Origin: Pseudoxanthomonas koreensis_A
Lineage (GTDB): Bacteria; Pseudomonadota; Gammaproteobacteria; Xanthomonadales; Xanthomonadaceae
Assembly: GCF_041890415.1 (NCBI RefSeq)
Contig: NZ_CP169056.1
Location: 1,426,001 to 1,490,000, forward strand
Length of the DNA: 64,000 nucleotides
Direction: 5' to 3'
Below the pieces are notes generated by a model, which was given only the letters and a program-made list of their open reading frames with translations, ran no database searches and was not told where the DNA came from. Below, piece after piece: positions 7,638-15,088 of this stretch; the stretch's first letter is position 1, and every line of letters begins with the position of its first letter. A program made the position numbers and the translations under genes.

Positions 7638-7961
7638 ATGCCGTTCCTCGCACCAATTCTTAGTGCCCTACTCACCGGCCTAGCGTGGCTATTCCGCAAC
7701 CGCATCGGCCAGTGGGTCACGGCGGCGCTTGTTTGGATGGGTCTAGCTTGGGCAACCAATGAGTTTGCTGTGCAGCCGTGGATTGACTCGCTTGAAACGT
7801 CGATGACGCCCGGCGCAATCGGCGGCGGTGACCTCGCCGCCGTTGCGATCGCGTGGATCGGCGTCCTGAGATTCGATGTGGCCTGCACCATGATTGCCAG
7901 TGCAGTGGCCGCGAAGTTCGCCGTAGGCGCGGCGAAAGCCTTCCTTGTGCGGAGGACGTAA
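7638..7961 (+). CDS. pVI-like minor coat protein (DUF2523 type)
   Basis: 107-aa hydrophobic protein with three to four membrane segments (start MPFLAPILSALLTGLAWLF, middle WVTAALVWMGLAWA, end CTMIASAVAAKFAVG). This is the DUF2523/pVI profile, the virion-end protein next to pIII that helps release phage from the membrane. It lies 3 nt after the adsorption gene and directly before Zot, the standard inovirus order. Confidence 0.8.
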   Translation: MPFLAPILSALLTGLAWLFRNRIGQWVTAALVWMGLAWATNEFAVQPWIDSLETSMTPGAIGGGDLAAVAIAWIGVLRFDVACTMIASAVAAKFAVGAAKAFLVRRT

Positions 7962-7962
7962 C

Positions 7963-9102
7963 GTGCCAATCGAGATTTATTCCGGCCAGCCCGGCAATGG
8001 CAAAACTGCGCTCATGATGGAGCGTCTGTTGCAGGAGGCCGAGAAGGGCGAACGGCCGTTGTTCGCTGTCGGTATCGAAGGGCTGCGCGATGGCCTAGCC
8101 ACGCCGCTGGAAGATGCGCGTAGCTGGAACGCGAAAGACCCAGCTACGGGTGAGTACATCGTGCCGCACGGCTCGCTCATCTTCGTTGACGAGGCGTGGA
8201 AGTGGTTCGGTCATCTGCATGACGCCAGCCGGCAAGCGACGCCGAAGCATGTTCTTGACCTGGCTGAGCATCGCCACCGCGGGCTGGATTTCGTGTGGAC
8301 AACGCAGCAGCCTAACCAACTCTATCCGTTTATCCGTGGCCTGATTGGTTCGCACCATCACGTCGTGCGCCGGTTCGGAACGAAGATGATTGATGTGTTT
8401 TCGTGGGGTGAGTTGAATGAGGATGTGAAGTCGTCCGCCAAGCGCGAGCTTGCACAGCGGAAAACCCGGCTTCTACCTGCGCACGCATTCGATGCGTACA
8501 AGTCGGCCGAAGTGCACACGATCAAGGCTCGTGTCCCGTTCAAAGTGCTTGCGATTCCGGGGCTAATTCTGGCCGCCGGCATTCTCGGCTGGTGGGCCGT
8601 TAGCGTGTTGCGACCGGACGCCTACGCCGCGTCGCTCACGGGTAAAGTGCAGACGAGCGCGGCGCAAGCCGCGCCGGCTGCTGTCCCGGCGGCAACCGGC
8701 CAGGGCGACCGTGCCCACCGTACCTATGCCACGCTGACCGACTACGCCCGCGCCCATTTGCCCAGGTTCGCAAGCATGCCGTGGACCGCGCCCGTTTTCG
8801 ATGAGCGGGGTATCACTGCCGATCCGCAACTGTATTGCATGTCGAGCATGCCGACGCCCTCGGAGCCGGGCGAGCCGTCGTGTACGTGCCTCACGGAGCA
8901 GGGCACACGTTACGACATCAGCCAGCCCGAATGCCGCACTGTCGCACGCCACGGCATGCCATATAACCCGTACAGGGAACGGCGCGAGGAACGCATGCAG
9001 CAGCCCCAGCCGCAGCACGCTAGCGCGGGACGGCCGGCCGGCGTGATGCATCAAATACCCGGTAGCGTGACGGATGTAGTCGGCGCAGGGCCTGTGCTGT
9101 GA
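7963..9102 (+). CDS. Zonular occludens toxin-like phage assembly ATPase (pI)
   Basis: 379-aa inner-membrane ATPase that drives extrusion of the virion. GTG 7963 gives a Walker A GQPGNGKT at residues 8-15 and a Walker B (LIFVDEAW) near 70-77. A membrane helix lies at about 193-216, followed by a periplasmic domain with several cysteines (CMSS, CTCL, C in QPEC) and a glutamine-rich tail. A GGAGG site lies upstream, and the stop overlaps the TraX-like GTG. Named for its resemblance to the Vibrio phage protein; the phage role is the primary one. Confidence 0.9.
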   Translation: MPIEIYSGQPGNGKTALMMERLLQEAEKGERPLFAVGIEGLRDGLATPLEDARSWNAKDPATGEYIVPHGSLIFVDEAWKWFGHLHDASRQATPKHVLDLAEHRHRGLDFVWTTQQPNQLYPFIRGLIGSHHHVVRRFGTKMIDVFSWGELNEDVKSSAKRELAQRKTRLLPAHAFDAYKSAEVHTIKARVPFKVLAIPGLILAAGILGWWAVSVLRPDAYAASLTGKVQTSAAQAAPAAVPAATGQGDRAHRTYATLTDYARAHLPRFASMPWTAPVFDERGITADPQLYCMSSMPTPSEPGEPSCTCLTEQGTRYDISQPECRTVARHGMPYNPYRERREERMQQPQPQHASAGRPAGVMHQIPGSVTDVVGAGPVL

Positions 9103-9719
9103 CTTCCGGCGGTCGCGAGCTGGTGAAATGGTTCGCGCTGTTGCTCATGACGGGCGACCACGTCAACAAGGTGCTGTTGCATGGTTCCGCGCCGTGGCTG
9201 AGTGATGCGGCCCGGGTCGTATTCCCGCTGTTCGCTGCGGTGCTTGCATGGAATGTGGTTGCAGCCGGCGAGGGGAGCCGCAATCGGGCTATCGTTCGTT
9301 TGCTTGTGGCTGGCGCGGTGGTGCAGCCGCTGCACGCGCTGGCGTTCGGCTACGCTTTGCCGCTGAATATCCTGTTGACACTCGGCCTCGGGTTGCTTGT
9401 GTCGTTCGGGCGCGTGTGGTGGGCCATGCCGGCGTGGCTGGTCGGCGGTCTGTTCGTGGATTACCAGTGGGCCGGCGTCGGCGTCGTGCTGGGCGGCGCA
9501 GTCTTGGCCAACTCCGGCGGCCGGCCGGCCGGCTGGGCCGTGTTCGCGGCATCGTTGCTGCCGCTGTGCTGGTTCAACGGCAACGCCTGGGCGCTGCTGG
9601 CGCTGCCGCTGTTGTGGATGCTGAGCCGGTACCGGGCCGACGTGCCGCGCTGGCGGTGGACGTTCCTCGGCTACTACGTCCTGCATCTAGCCGCACTGGC
9701 CGCTATCGCTGCGAGCTGA
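9099..9719 (+). CDS. TraX-family membrane protein carried by the inovirus
   Basis: 206-aa polytopic membrane protein (about seven hydrophobic segments) with the TraX start: KWFALLLMTGDHVNKVLL, where the D-H pair is conserved. TraX acetylates the N-terminus of F-pilin in conjugative plasmids. The gene starts at GTG 9099 inside the Zot stop codon, so it belongs to the morphogenesis operon. Possible roles are modification of coat protein or host pilin, for example to block superinfection; neither is shown here. Confidence 0.75.
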   Translation: MTSGGRELVKWFALLLMTGDHVNKVLLHGSAPWLSDAARVVFPLFAAVLAWNVVAAGEGSRNRAIVRLLVAGAVVQPLHALAFGYALPLNILLTLGLGLLVSFGRVWWAMPAWLVGGLFVDYQWAGVGVVLGGAVLANSGGRPAGWAVFAASLLPLCWFNGNAWALLALPLLWMLSRYRADVPRWRWTFLGYYVLHLAALAAIAAS

Positions 9720-10053
9720 CGCACCATTCACCCGGGACGTTCTCCCAACCGCCGCCGGGCAGTGGGCGGAATGGCGTGTTGCCAACGCATCGCCAGCCGC
9801 TGCGATCAATCGGTGCCGCGGGGGCGACCATCATCGGGGCATGCCGTACAGGGGCAGGCGCTGCGGCGCGGGTCTGCTGCGCGGGTGGCGGTGGCGCGTT
9901 GTACCGGATATGCCAAGCGGACACGGTGTCCGCGTATATCCGCCAGCCGCCCACCAGGGCGATCAGCAGTGCGCCGGCCAGGACGTACATCGGCCAATTG
10001 CCGCGACGGTCGCGCGGTAAGTCGCTGAGGTAGGGTGGTCGTTCGCGTTCCAT
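9703..10053 (-). CDS. Inovirus membrane protein of unknown function (116 aa)
   Basis: Leftward gene convergent with the TraX-like gene and overlapping it by 17 nt. A basic cytoplasmic start (MERERPPYLSDLPRDRRGN) is followed by one membrane helix (MYVLAGALLIALVGGW), a proline/alanine-rich linker and a C-terminal domain with two tryptophans and two cysteines (WRCVG...GEWCVSS). It could be a periplasmic immunity or virion-linked protein. It is downstream of the DUF3653 gene in the leftward operon. Confidence 0.65.
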   Translation of the reverse strand: MERERPPYLSDLPRDRRGNWPMYVLAGALLIALVGGWRIYADTVSAWHIRYNAPPPPAQQTRAAAPAPVRHAPMMVAPAAPIDRSGWRCVGNTPFRPLPGGGWENVPGEWCVSSQR

Positions 10054-10111
10054 GTGGCCGGCTCCATGTGGTCCGGCCGCAGTGTAAAGACAAACCGCCG
10101 CGAGCTGGGGT

Positions 10112-10130
10112 GTAGGGGCAGCGCCCCTAC
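10112..10130. other. Perfect hairpin in phage intergenic region; candidate origin or packaging signal
   Basis: Arms GTAGGGGC and GCCCCTAC with loop AGC lie in the 134-bp gap between the two leftward genes, the only real non-coding stretch of the prophage besides the repressor promoter. Inovirus plus-strand origins and packaging signals are hairpins in such a gap. It could equally be a terminator-like hairpin, but no T-run follows on either strand. Confidence 0.5.
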
Positions 10131-10187
10131 GGTGACCGCTCCACCCGCGCCGATATCTTCAATGCTCCTGGGCTGTCCGGTCTGCCG

Positions 10188-10505
10188 TTACCGGCGCAGC
10201 GTCAGAGCCACGATCTGCCCACGCAAACCGCTTTTGCGGGATCTCGCGGCCTCCGCACGCATCCGGCTGGCCTCGGCCCATATCAGGCCTTGCAGCCGTT
10301 CGACGGTGATCCTCGGGGCGCTGCGGCTGTTCCCGGGGCCGACAAGCCAGCGGCCAGCCAGTCGCCAGCCTGCCCACGGCCCGGCCAGTTGCACGTGGTT
10401 GTGTACGACGTGGTCGTAGTGGGCGCGGGCGCAGGGGTTCGGGCATTGCGCGCCCACCGGCCAGCAATGCGGCCGGCGGTGCAGTTCCCACGGATCTACA
10501 GGCAT
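10188..10505 (-). CDS. DUF3653-like inovirus protein (105 aa)
   Basis: It starts MPVDPWELHRRPHCWP and has the DUF3653-type C-terminal part LAGPWAGWRLAGRWLV followed by an arginine-rich helix (SRMRAEAARSRK). This family is typical of Xanthomonas filamentous phages, where it is often a small regulator. The ATG at 10505 is only about 100 bp from the right attachment core. In the circular phage the repressor reading frame would end on a TAG at the 5' end of this gene (shared bases ATGCCTGTAG), which would couple the two. Confidence 0.7.
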   Translation of the reverse strand: MPVDPWELHRRPHCWPVGAQCPNPCARAHYDHVVHNHVQLAGPWAGWRLAGRWLVGPGNSRSAPRITVERLQGLIWAEASRMRAEAARSRKSGLRGQIVALTLRR

Positions 10506-10596
10506 ATCCTTGCCTCAATGCTGTTGCTGGGCCTACGGCGTGGCAAGAATTGTGCCAGCCACGCTCGCAGCAGCCCGAACCGCCGCGTTGCGCGGG

Positions 10597-10619
10597 ACAT
10601 AATGTGCATTATGCGCACT
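10597..10619. other. attR: right XerCD-type attachment site
   Basis: Core ACATAATGTGCA (10597-10608) followed by TTATGCGCACT. On the minus strand the outer arm reads AGTGCGCATAA, which differs by one base from the XerC arm of E. coli dif (GGTGCGCATAA), then the centre TGCACA, then the phage arm TTATGTCCCGC. The outer arm is therefore chromosomal and the site is a dif/dif-like junction. Confidence 0.78.
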
Positions 10620-10965
10620 TCTGGTACATCTAAGGGTGTTGCGTAAAGAAGGCCTTCTAACCCTCAAGAACCGCAACAGCTGTTTAGCGCACTCTAGTGG
10701 GTACTGACTCTGCACATCTAGGGCACAACGCACGCTCACCAGTAGATACAGCGGGAAAAGTTCTGCACTCCAACGGGTACTACGAGAAATGTTGCGCACT
10801 CATTTATGTACATGCGGATGGTCTACGCACCGTTGGTGTTGGACGCGGCGTAGTCTCCCCATTTGATGCGCTAACTCATCCACGTTTGAGGCGGACATTT
10901 CTCCCCACCCTCGAACCGCTGCGGTCAATTGTCGCCACCCACAACACTCTTTTGCAGCAAGACGG
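10620..10965. other. Non-coding stretch right of the prophage, lower GC
   Basis: About 350 bp with no supported gene. It is visibly less GC-rich than its surroundings, and the phrase GGGTACT occurs twice about 80 bp apart with GCACTC nearby. No origin, tRNA or hairpin could be defended. Confidence 0.5.
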
Positions 10966-11241
10966 TCACCTTCGATGTACTTCCTTGGCACGTTGCTCCA
11001 GCCAGGGGAACAGGATCTCGTCGTACCAACGCTCCATCTCTTCATGTGTGATGGTCCGGCCAGCGGTAACATCAGCCAGGGCCTCCCGGGTGAGGCGATC
11101 CATCTCCCCCTCGGATAGGTAGGGATAGGACGCTGGGGACTCTCGTTCGTCCAGGAGAGGTGACTCTCTAGACTTGGTTGGAAATAGGTACCTGTTTTTT
11201 TCCCATGAGCGTTCTCGCCATGTTTGGTCACCTGATCGCAC
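10966..11241 (-). CDS. Small unknown protein, antitoxin-like C-terminal half (91 aa)
   Basis: Starts 12 nt after the kfrA stop, so it is probably co-transcribed. The second half has EALADVTAGRTITHEEMERW, which resembles the regulator-type antitoxins found in many genomes (ALADVxxGRxxxHEEVxxW). No toxin partner stands beside it. An in-frame ATG (MDRLTREAL, 47 aa) is an alternative start. The base composition is lower in GC than the neighbours. Confidence 0.6.
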   Translation of the reverse strand: MRSGDQTWRERSWEKNRYLFPTKSRESPLLDERESPASYPYLSEGEMDRLTREALADVTAGRTITHEEMERWYDEILFPWLEQRAKEVHRR

Positions 11242-11253
11242 AGGGCGGTGCCT

Positions 11254-12183
11254 TCAGGATTTCTTGGCCTTCTTACTTGCTTTCTTCGTGGCTTTCCGTG
11301 GCGCAGAGGCCCGCTGAACCTTCGTCAAGGCGGACTCTACAGCCGCGGATAGCGCCTCCAACTGGCCAAGTTGAGTCTCAAGTGTACTCGCCCGAGCTTC
11401 TTGCGCCGCGGCGTGTTGTCGGGCCGCTGCGACCTCGTTCTTCGCAAGTAGGAGCTCCTCTTGGTATCTCTTTTCGGCGGCTGACTTCTCGCTTTCGAGT
11501 CCTGACACGCGATCCTTCAGTTCCCGACTCTCTTGCCTGGCCCGATCAACCTCGGCATGCGCTCGATCTTCGACCGCCCTCACATGCTGCGTCAGCAAGT
11601 TACGCTCAGTGGTGGCAGCTTCGTGCAGGGTTTGATTTCGCGCTTCCGCGGCCTGCCGCGCGGCTTCTGCTTCAGTGAACCGAACTAGCGCTTCATCTCG
11701 CTGTCGGATTCCTTCCTCGACCTGTTTCTCGAGCTGCTTGACCAAGCGCTGGAGCTCAGTCGTCTGAGCCAACGCCAAGCGCTTCGCTTGAAGAGAGGTG
11801 GATAGTTGCTCCTTGAGCGTTTCCGCGTCCGTGGCGAAGGCGACCCGCTCCAACTCGAGTGCTTTCTGGTCCTCCTGAAGAGCTTGGCGCTCCTTCACAA
11901 AGTCCTTCTCGACCAGGTTGCGTGCGTGACCTAGCGCGAATCGCCATAGCTCCCCTGCCATCTCAGCGACACGTTCAGGCGCCTCGGGTAGCTCGAGTGT
12001 CGCTTGTTCAGCACGCAACCGAGCTCCTAAGTTGTCCCACCAGGTGCTGAGCCAGCGCGTAACGGTGTTAGGCGAACCCGTGCCTAAGTGGGCACGAATC
12101 CGCTCGACGGTTGGGCGTTCACCGGCCTGCACAAGCTCATCGGCGGCGCTGTGGACATCTTTTTCTGTGACTCCGCGTGCCAT
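11254..12183 (-). CDS. kfrA: KfrA-type DNA-binding coiled-coil protein
   Basis: 309 aa. The N-terminal domain (about 1-70: GVTEKDVHSAADELVQAG, then LGTGSPNTVTRWLSTWW) is the plasmid replication-region DNA-binding domain; residues about 75-290 are one long coiled coil rich in Glu/Gln/Ala/Arg. The last 20 residues are a Lys/Ala/Ser tail (KATKKASKKAKKS), histone-like. KfrA acts on plasmids as an autorepressor and nucleoid-like partition aid; chromosomal copies sit in integrated elements. Divergent from the tyrosine recombinase gene, with a short dyad between them. GGAGAG precedes the ATG. Confidence 0.88.
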   Translation of the reverse strand: MARGVTEKDVHSAADELVQAGERPTVERIRAHLGTGSPNTVTRWLSTWWDNLGARLRAEQATLELPEAPERVAEMAGELWRFALGHARNLVEKDFVKERQALQEDQKALELERVAFATDAETLKEQLSTSLQAKRLALAQTTELQRLVKQLEKQVEEGIRQRDEALVRFTEAEAARQAAEARNQTLHEAATTERNLLTQHVRAVEDRAHAEVDRARQESRELKDRVSGLESEKSAAEKRYQEELLLAKNEVAAARQHAAAQEARASTLETQLGQLEALSAAVESALTKVQRASAPRKATKKASKKAKKS

Positions 12184-12266
12184 TTCGCTCTCCTACTCGG
12201 GCGCCCTACCCCGCACTTGACGTACTTGTGATAAGTGATGATTATCGCTGGTACACGGTCTGCAAC

Positions 12267-12280
12267 GTAGTGCACACTAC
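12267..12280. promoter_or_regulatory. Inverted repeat GTAGTG-CA-CACTAC before the recombinase start
   Basis: Perfect 6-bp arms with a 2-bp spacer, 5 nt before the recombinase ATG at 12286 and within the kfrA-int divergent region. KfrA proteins bind inverted repeats in their own promoter, so this is a candidate site. No Shine-Dalgarno is visible for the recombinase, so control may act directly at initiation. Confidence 0.45.
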
Positions 12281-12285
12281 ATACT

Positions 12286-13371
12286 ATGAAGGATAATCAC
12301 GCACTCCCGGTCCTCGCGCAACCGGCCGCCGGGCTGGTCCTGCCCGACCAGCTCGCCCAACAGGCGGCCGATGCGGTGCGCGAACTGCTCGCGGAAGCCG
12401 CGGCTGCCAACACCACCCGCAGCTACGCCACCGCCCTGCGCTACTGGGCTGGCTGGCATGCGGCGCGCTACGGCGTCGAACTGGCGCTGCCGGTCTCGGA
12501 AGCCGCCGTGCTGCAGTTCGTGGTCGACCATGTCCAGCGCCGCTCGGCCGACGGCGAGCTGGCCTGGGAACTGCCGCCGGCCGTCGACCAGGCGCTGGTG
12601 GCCGCCGGCCTCAAAGCCAAGCCTGGGCCCTGGACCCTGGCCACGGTCCGGCACCGGGTGGCCGTGCTCTCGACCGCCCACCGCCTCAAGCAGGTCGCGA
12701 ATCCCTGCGAGCAGCCGGCGATCCGCACCGTGCTCAGCCGCGCGGCCCGGGCGGCGGTCAAGCGCGGCGAGCGGCCGCGCAAGAAGACCGCGATCACCTT
12801 GGCCGAGCTCGAGGCGATGCTCGCGACCTGCGACGACAGCCTGGAAGGGATTCGCGACCGTGCCCTGCTCTGCTTTGGGTTTGCCAGCGGTGGGCGGCGG
12901 CGCAGCGAGATCGCCGCGGCCGACCTGCGCGACCTGCGCCGGATCGGTGAGGCGGCCTACATCTACCGCCTGGAGCACAGCAAGACCCAGCAGGCGGGTG
13001 TTACCGCGTCCTCGACCCCAGACAAGCCGGTGCTCGATCGGGCCGCCCTCGCACTAGAGGATTGGTTGGAGGCGTCCGGGATCACCGAGGGGGCGATCTT
13101 CCGGCGGCTCTGGAAGCAGCGCATTGGCCCTACCCTCTCCCCTGCCGCTGTCGGCGAGATCGTGCAGCGGCGGGCGCGCATGGCGGGCTTAGAGGGGGAT
13201 TTTGGCGGGCATAGCCTGCGGTCGGGGTTCGTGACCGAGGCCAGCCGCCAAGGTGTGGCACTGCCGGCGATCATGCAGCTGACCGAGCACCGGTCGGTGT
13301 CGAGCGTGGTCGGGTATTTTCAGGCGGGCGGAGCCGCGGCTAATCCTGCTGCTCGCTTGCTGGAGGATTAA
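12286..13371 (+). CDS. Tyrosine recombinase / site-specific integrase
   Basis: 361 aa with an N-terminal SAM-like core-binding domain (about 25-110) and a C-terminal catalytic domain. Catalytic residues seen: Arg in GGRRRSEI (about residue 204), Lys in EHSKTQQ, HSLR (about 309), His in TEHRSV and the nucleophile Tyr in VVGYFQAG (about 344). Compact, without the arm-binding domain of lambda-type integrases. Probably moves the element that carries kfrA and the defence genes to its right, but no att repeats for it were found. The last 50 codons resemble the decayed copy that follows. Confidence 0.88.
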   Translation: MKDNHALPVLAQPAAGLVLPDQLAQQAADAVRELLAEAAAANTTRSYATALRYWAGWHAARYGVELALPVSEAAVLQFVVDHVQRRSADGELAWELPPAVDQALVAAGLKAKPGPWTLATVRHRVAVLSTAHRLKQVANPCEQPAIRTVLSRAARAAVKRGERPRKKTAITLAELEAMLATCDDSLEGIRDRALLCFGFASGGRRRSEIAAADLRDLRRIGEAAYIYRLEHSKTQQAGVTASSTPDKPVLDRAALALEDWLEASGITEGAIFRRLWKQRIGPTLSPAAVGEIVQRRARMAGLEGDFGGHSLRSGFVTEASRQGVALPAIMQLTEHRSVSSVVGYFQAGGAAANPAARLLED

Positions 13372-13402
13372 CTGCCCTGAGCGGACTATGGGCGCGGAGC
13401 TT

Positions 13403-13561
13403 TATGACCGAAGGCGGCCGGCGAGGCGTTGCCCTCCCGCCTTGATGGCGCCCACCGAGCACCGCTCGGTGGCGCAGGCGATCGGCTACTTCCAGGCCGG
13501 CGAGATTACTCACAACCCCGCGGCCCGCTTGCTCGACGACGGCCCGGGCCCCGCTCGCTAG
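13403..13561 (+). pseudogene. Decayed 3' remnant of a second tyrosine recombinase
   Basis: Just after the intact recombinase, two frames together encode MTEGGRRGVALP...PTEHRSVAQAIGYFQAG...NPAARLLDD, closely matching the C-terminus of the intact protein (TEHRSV, YFQAG, NPAARLLED). An internal stop plus a frameshift near 13443 separates the parts. Only about 50 codons remain. It marks a past insertion or recombination event at this spot. Confidence 0.8.
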
Positions 13562-13593
13562 ACTGCAGTGGTTCGCGTCGAGGAGTGTTTTGC

Positions 13594-15048
13594 ATGGAGG
13601 CCAGACACAAATCCGCGGGGGTGACCGACACCGAGCGCATGCTCGCGGACTTCTGCGAGCGCTCCTTCCTGAAGTTGTGGACCTACCCGAACCCGTACAA
13701 GGACGACGGCAAGGAGCTGTGCGACGTCCTGGCGGTGTTTGGTGACCACATCTTCGTCTTCTTCGATCGCGAGAAGGCCTATGCGGAGACCCCGGACGCC
13801 GATCCCCTGATCGCCTGGGACCGCTGGAAGCGACGCGCGATCGATCGCCAGATCATCACCGCCCACGGTGCTGAACGCTATCTGCGCAGCGGCCGCCCCA
13901 TCTATCTCGATGCCAAGCAGACCGTGCCGTTCCCGTTGTCGGTCAACCCGGCGGCCACCGTCCACAAGATCGTGGTGGCGCACGGCGCCAAGGACGCGTG
14001 CGCGCGCAGCTCCGAGCAGAACATCTACGGCAGCTTGGCCATCACCTACTGCGATCTGGACAAAGGCTGCGCACCCCGCCCCTTCCACGTTGACCTGGAC
14101 CGGCAGGATCCGGTGCACCTGTTCGACAGCCACAACCTCCCGATCGTCCTGGGCGAGCTCGATACGATCAGCGATTTCTCGCGCTACCTCGACGAGAAGG
14201 TGCGTGCAATCCGACGCTTCGACGTTCTGGCGTACTGCGGCGAAGAGGACCTGCTCGGGCACTACCTGCTCAACTTCGACCAGGCGACGAATGTGCACAG
14301 GATCGGCTCCGACGAGCCGGTCACCGGGGTGATGATCGGCGAAGGCGAATGGCACGGCTTCGTGAACTCGGCCCTGTACCAGAACACCAAGCGCGAAGAC
14401 GAGGTCTCCTACTTCTGGGACGAGCTGATCCAGCGCACCTGCCAGAACCTGCTGGACGGCACCCTAGGCGGCAACGCCGACCTGCTTCGCGGCCAGAGCG
14501 CCATCGTCGAGATGGTGAAGGAACCGCGGTTCGTGCGGCGCGCCCTGTCGAGCAAGATTCGCGAGAACGTCATCAACTTCCCCGACACCGGCGGGTTGAC
14601 GCGTCACGTGTCCCTGATGCCGTCGTTCTATCCGGAGGTCGGCTACGTCTTCTTCCAGTTGCGCGCGCCCGAGGCGATCCGCGCGCAGCCCGACTATCTC
14701 GACAAGCGACGCACGTTGCTCGAGATCGCGTGCGGCGCGGCGCGCAACAAGTTCCCGCACCTGCAGAAGGTGATCGGGATCGGCATGGACGCGCCGATGT
14801 TCGCCGGGGACACCAACTCCGAGGACTTTATTCTCATGCCCGGCGAGCCATGGCCGGACGACGTCCGCGATCACTACCAGGCGCTCAACCGGGACTGGCG
14901 GTTCTTTGATACCGAACAACTGCAACGCTACGAGCAGACGGTCACGCAGTTCGTGCCGCCGCCGCGCGGCGTCGAGAACAAGGTCGGTCGCAACGCGCCG
15001 TGCCCGTGCGGCTCCGGCAAGAAATACAAGAAATGCCACGGCGCGTAG
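13594..15048 (+). CDS. SEC-C motif protein, possible defence-island nuclease-like protein (484 aa)
   Basis: The start ATG 13594 has CGAGGAG 8 nt upstream; the longer open frame runs through the dead recombinase and is rejected. The C-terminus is a SEC-C zinc motif (GRNAPCPCGSGKKYKKCHG). The N-terminal KELCDVLAVFGDHIFVFFDRE is shared by a large family of uncharacterised bacterial proteins and could be the core of a restriction-endonuclease-like fold (D and the E/K region), but this is only a guess. Often misnamed SecA because of the motif. It precedes a frameshifted nuclease-like gene by 40 nt, probably one operon. Confidence 0.75.
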   Translation: MEARHKSAGVTDTERMLADFCERSFLKLWTYPNPYKDDGKELCDVLAVFGDHIFVFFDREKAYAETPDADPLIAWDRWKRRAIDRQIITAHGAERYLRSGRPIYLDAKQTVPFPLSVNPAATVHKIVVAHGAKDACARSSEQNIYGSLAITYCDLDKGCAPRPFHVDLDRQDPVHLFDSHNLPIVLGELDTISDFSRYLDEKVRAIRRFDVLAYCGEEDLLGHYLLNFDQATNVHRIGSDEPVTGVMIGEGEWHGFVNSALYQNTKREDEVSYFWDELIQRTCQNLLDGTLGGNADLLRGQSAIVEMVKEPRFVRRALSSKIRENVINFPDTGGLTRHVSLMPSFYPEVGYVFFQLRAPEAIRAQPDYLDKRRTLLEIACGAARNKFPHLQKVIGIGMDAPMFAGDTNSEDFILMPGEPWPDDVRDHYQALNRDWRFFDTEQLQRYEQTVTQFVPPPRGVENKVGRNAPCPCGSGKKYKKCHGA

Positions 15049-15088
15049 TCCCGGAACCGCCGGCGCCACGGCCCGGTATCCTTCCGGC

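Larger units (their letters stand above)
2988..10608. mobile_element. Inovirus (filamentous phage) prophage, about 7.6 kb
   Basis: Complete filamentous prophage of the Xanthomonas Cf/phiLf type. Gene order: repressor (leftward); then rightward small early genes, replication initiator, ssDNA-binding protein, minor coat, major coat, a 21-aa minor coat, adsorption protein, pVI-like DUF2523, Zot/pI assembly ATPase and TraX-like; then two leftward genes. It carries no integrase, consistent with use of host XerC/XerD. Flanking core repeats at 2988-2999 and 10597-10608 define the ends. No gene is visibly broken, so it may be active. Joining the outer arms rebuilds a chromosomal site AGTGCGCATAA + TGCACA + TTATGTAAAGC, very like the gammaproteobacterial dif. 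Confidence 0.88.

Noticed and set aside
3199..9931. GGACACGGTGTCC occurring at 3199-3211 and 9919-9931 in the prophage
   Set aside because: A 13-bp palindrome in two coding regions. It might be a second operator pair, but both lie inside genes and only two copies exist, so I do not call it.
10697..11122. A possible plus-strand gene right of the prophage
   Set aside because: No ribosome site, no domain, and the overlapping minus-strand frame joins kfrA better; the composition is not coding-like.
13594..15048. SecA or preprotein translocase identity for the SEC-C protein
   Set aside because: Only the small C-terminal zinc motif is shared; no SecA ATPase motifs are present.
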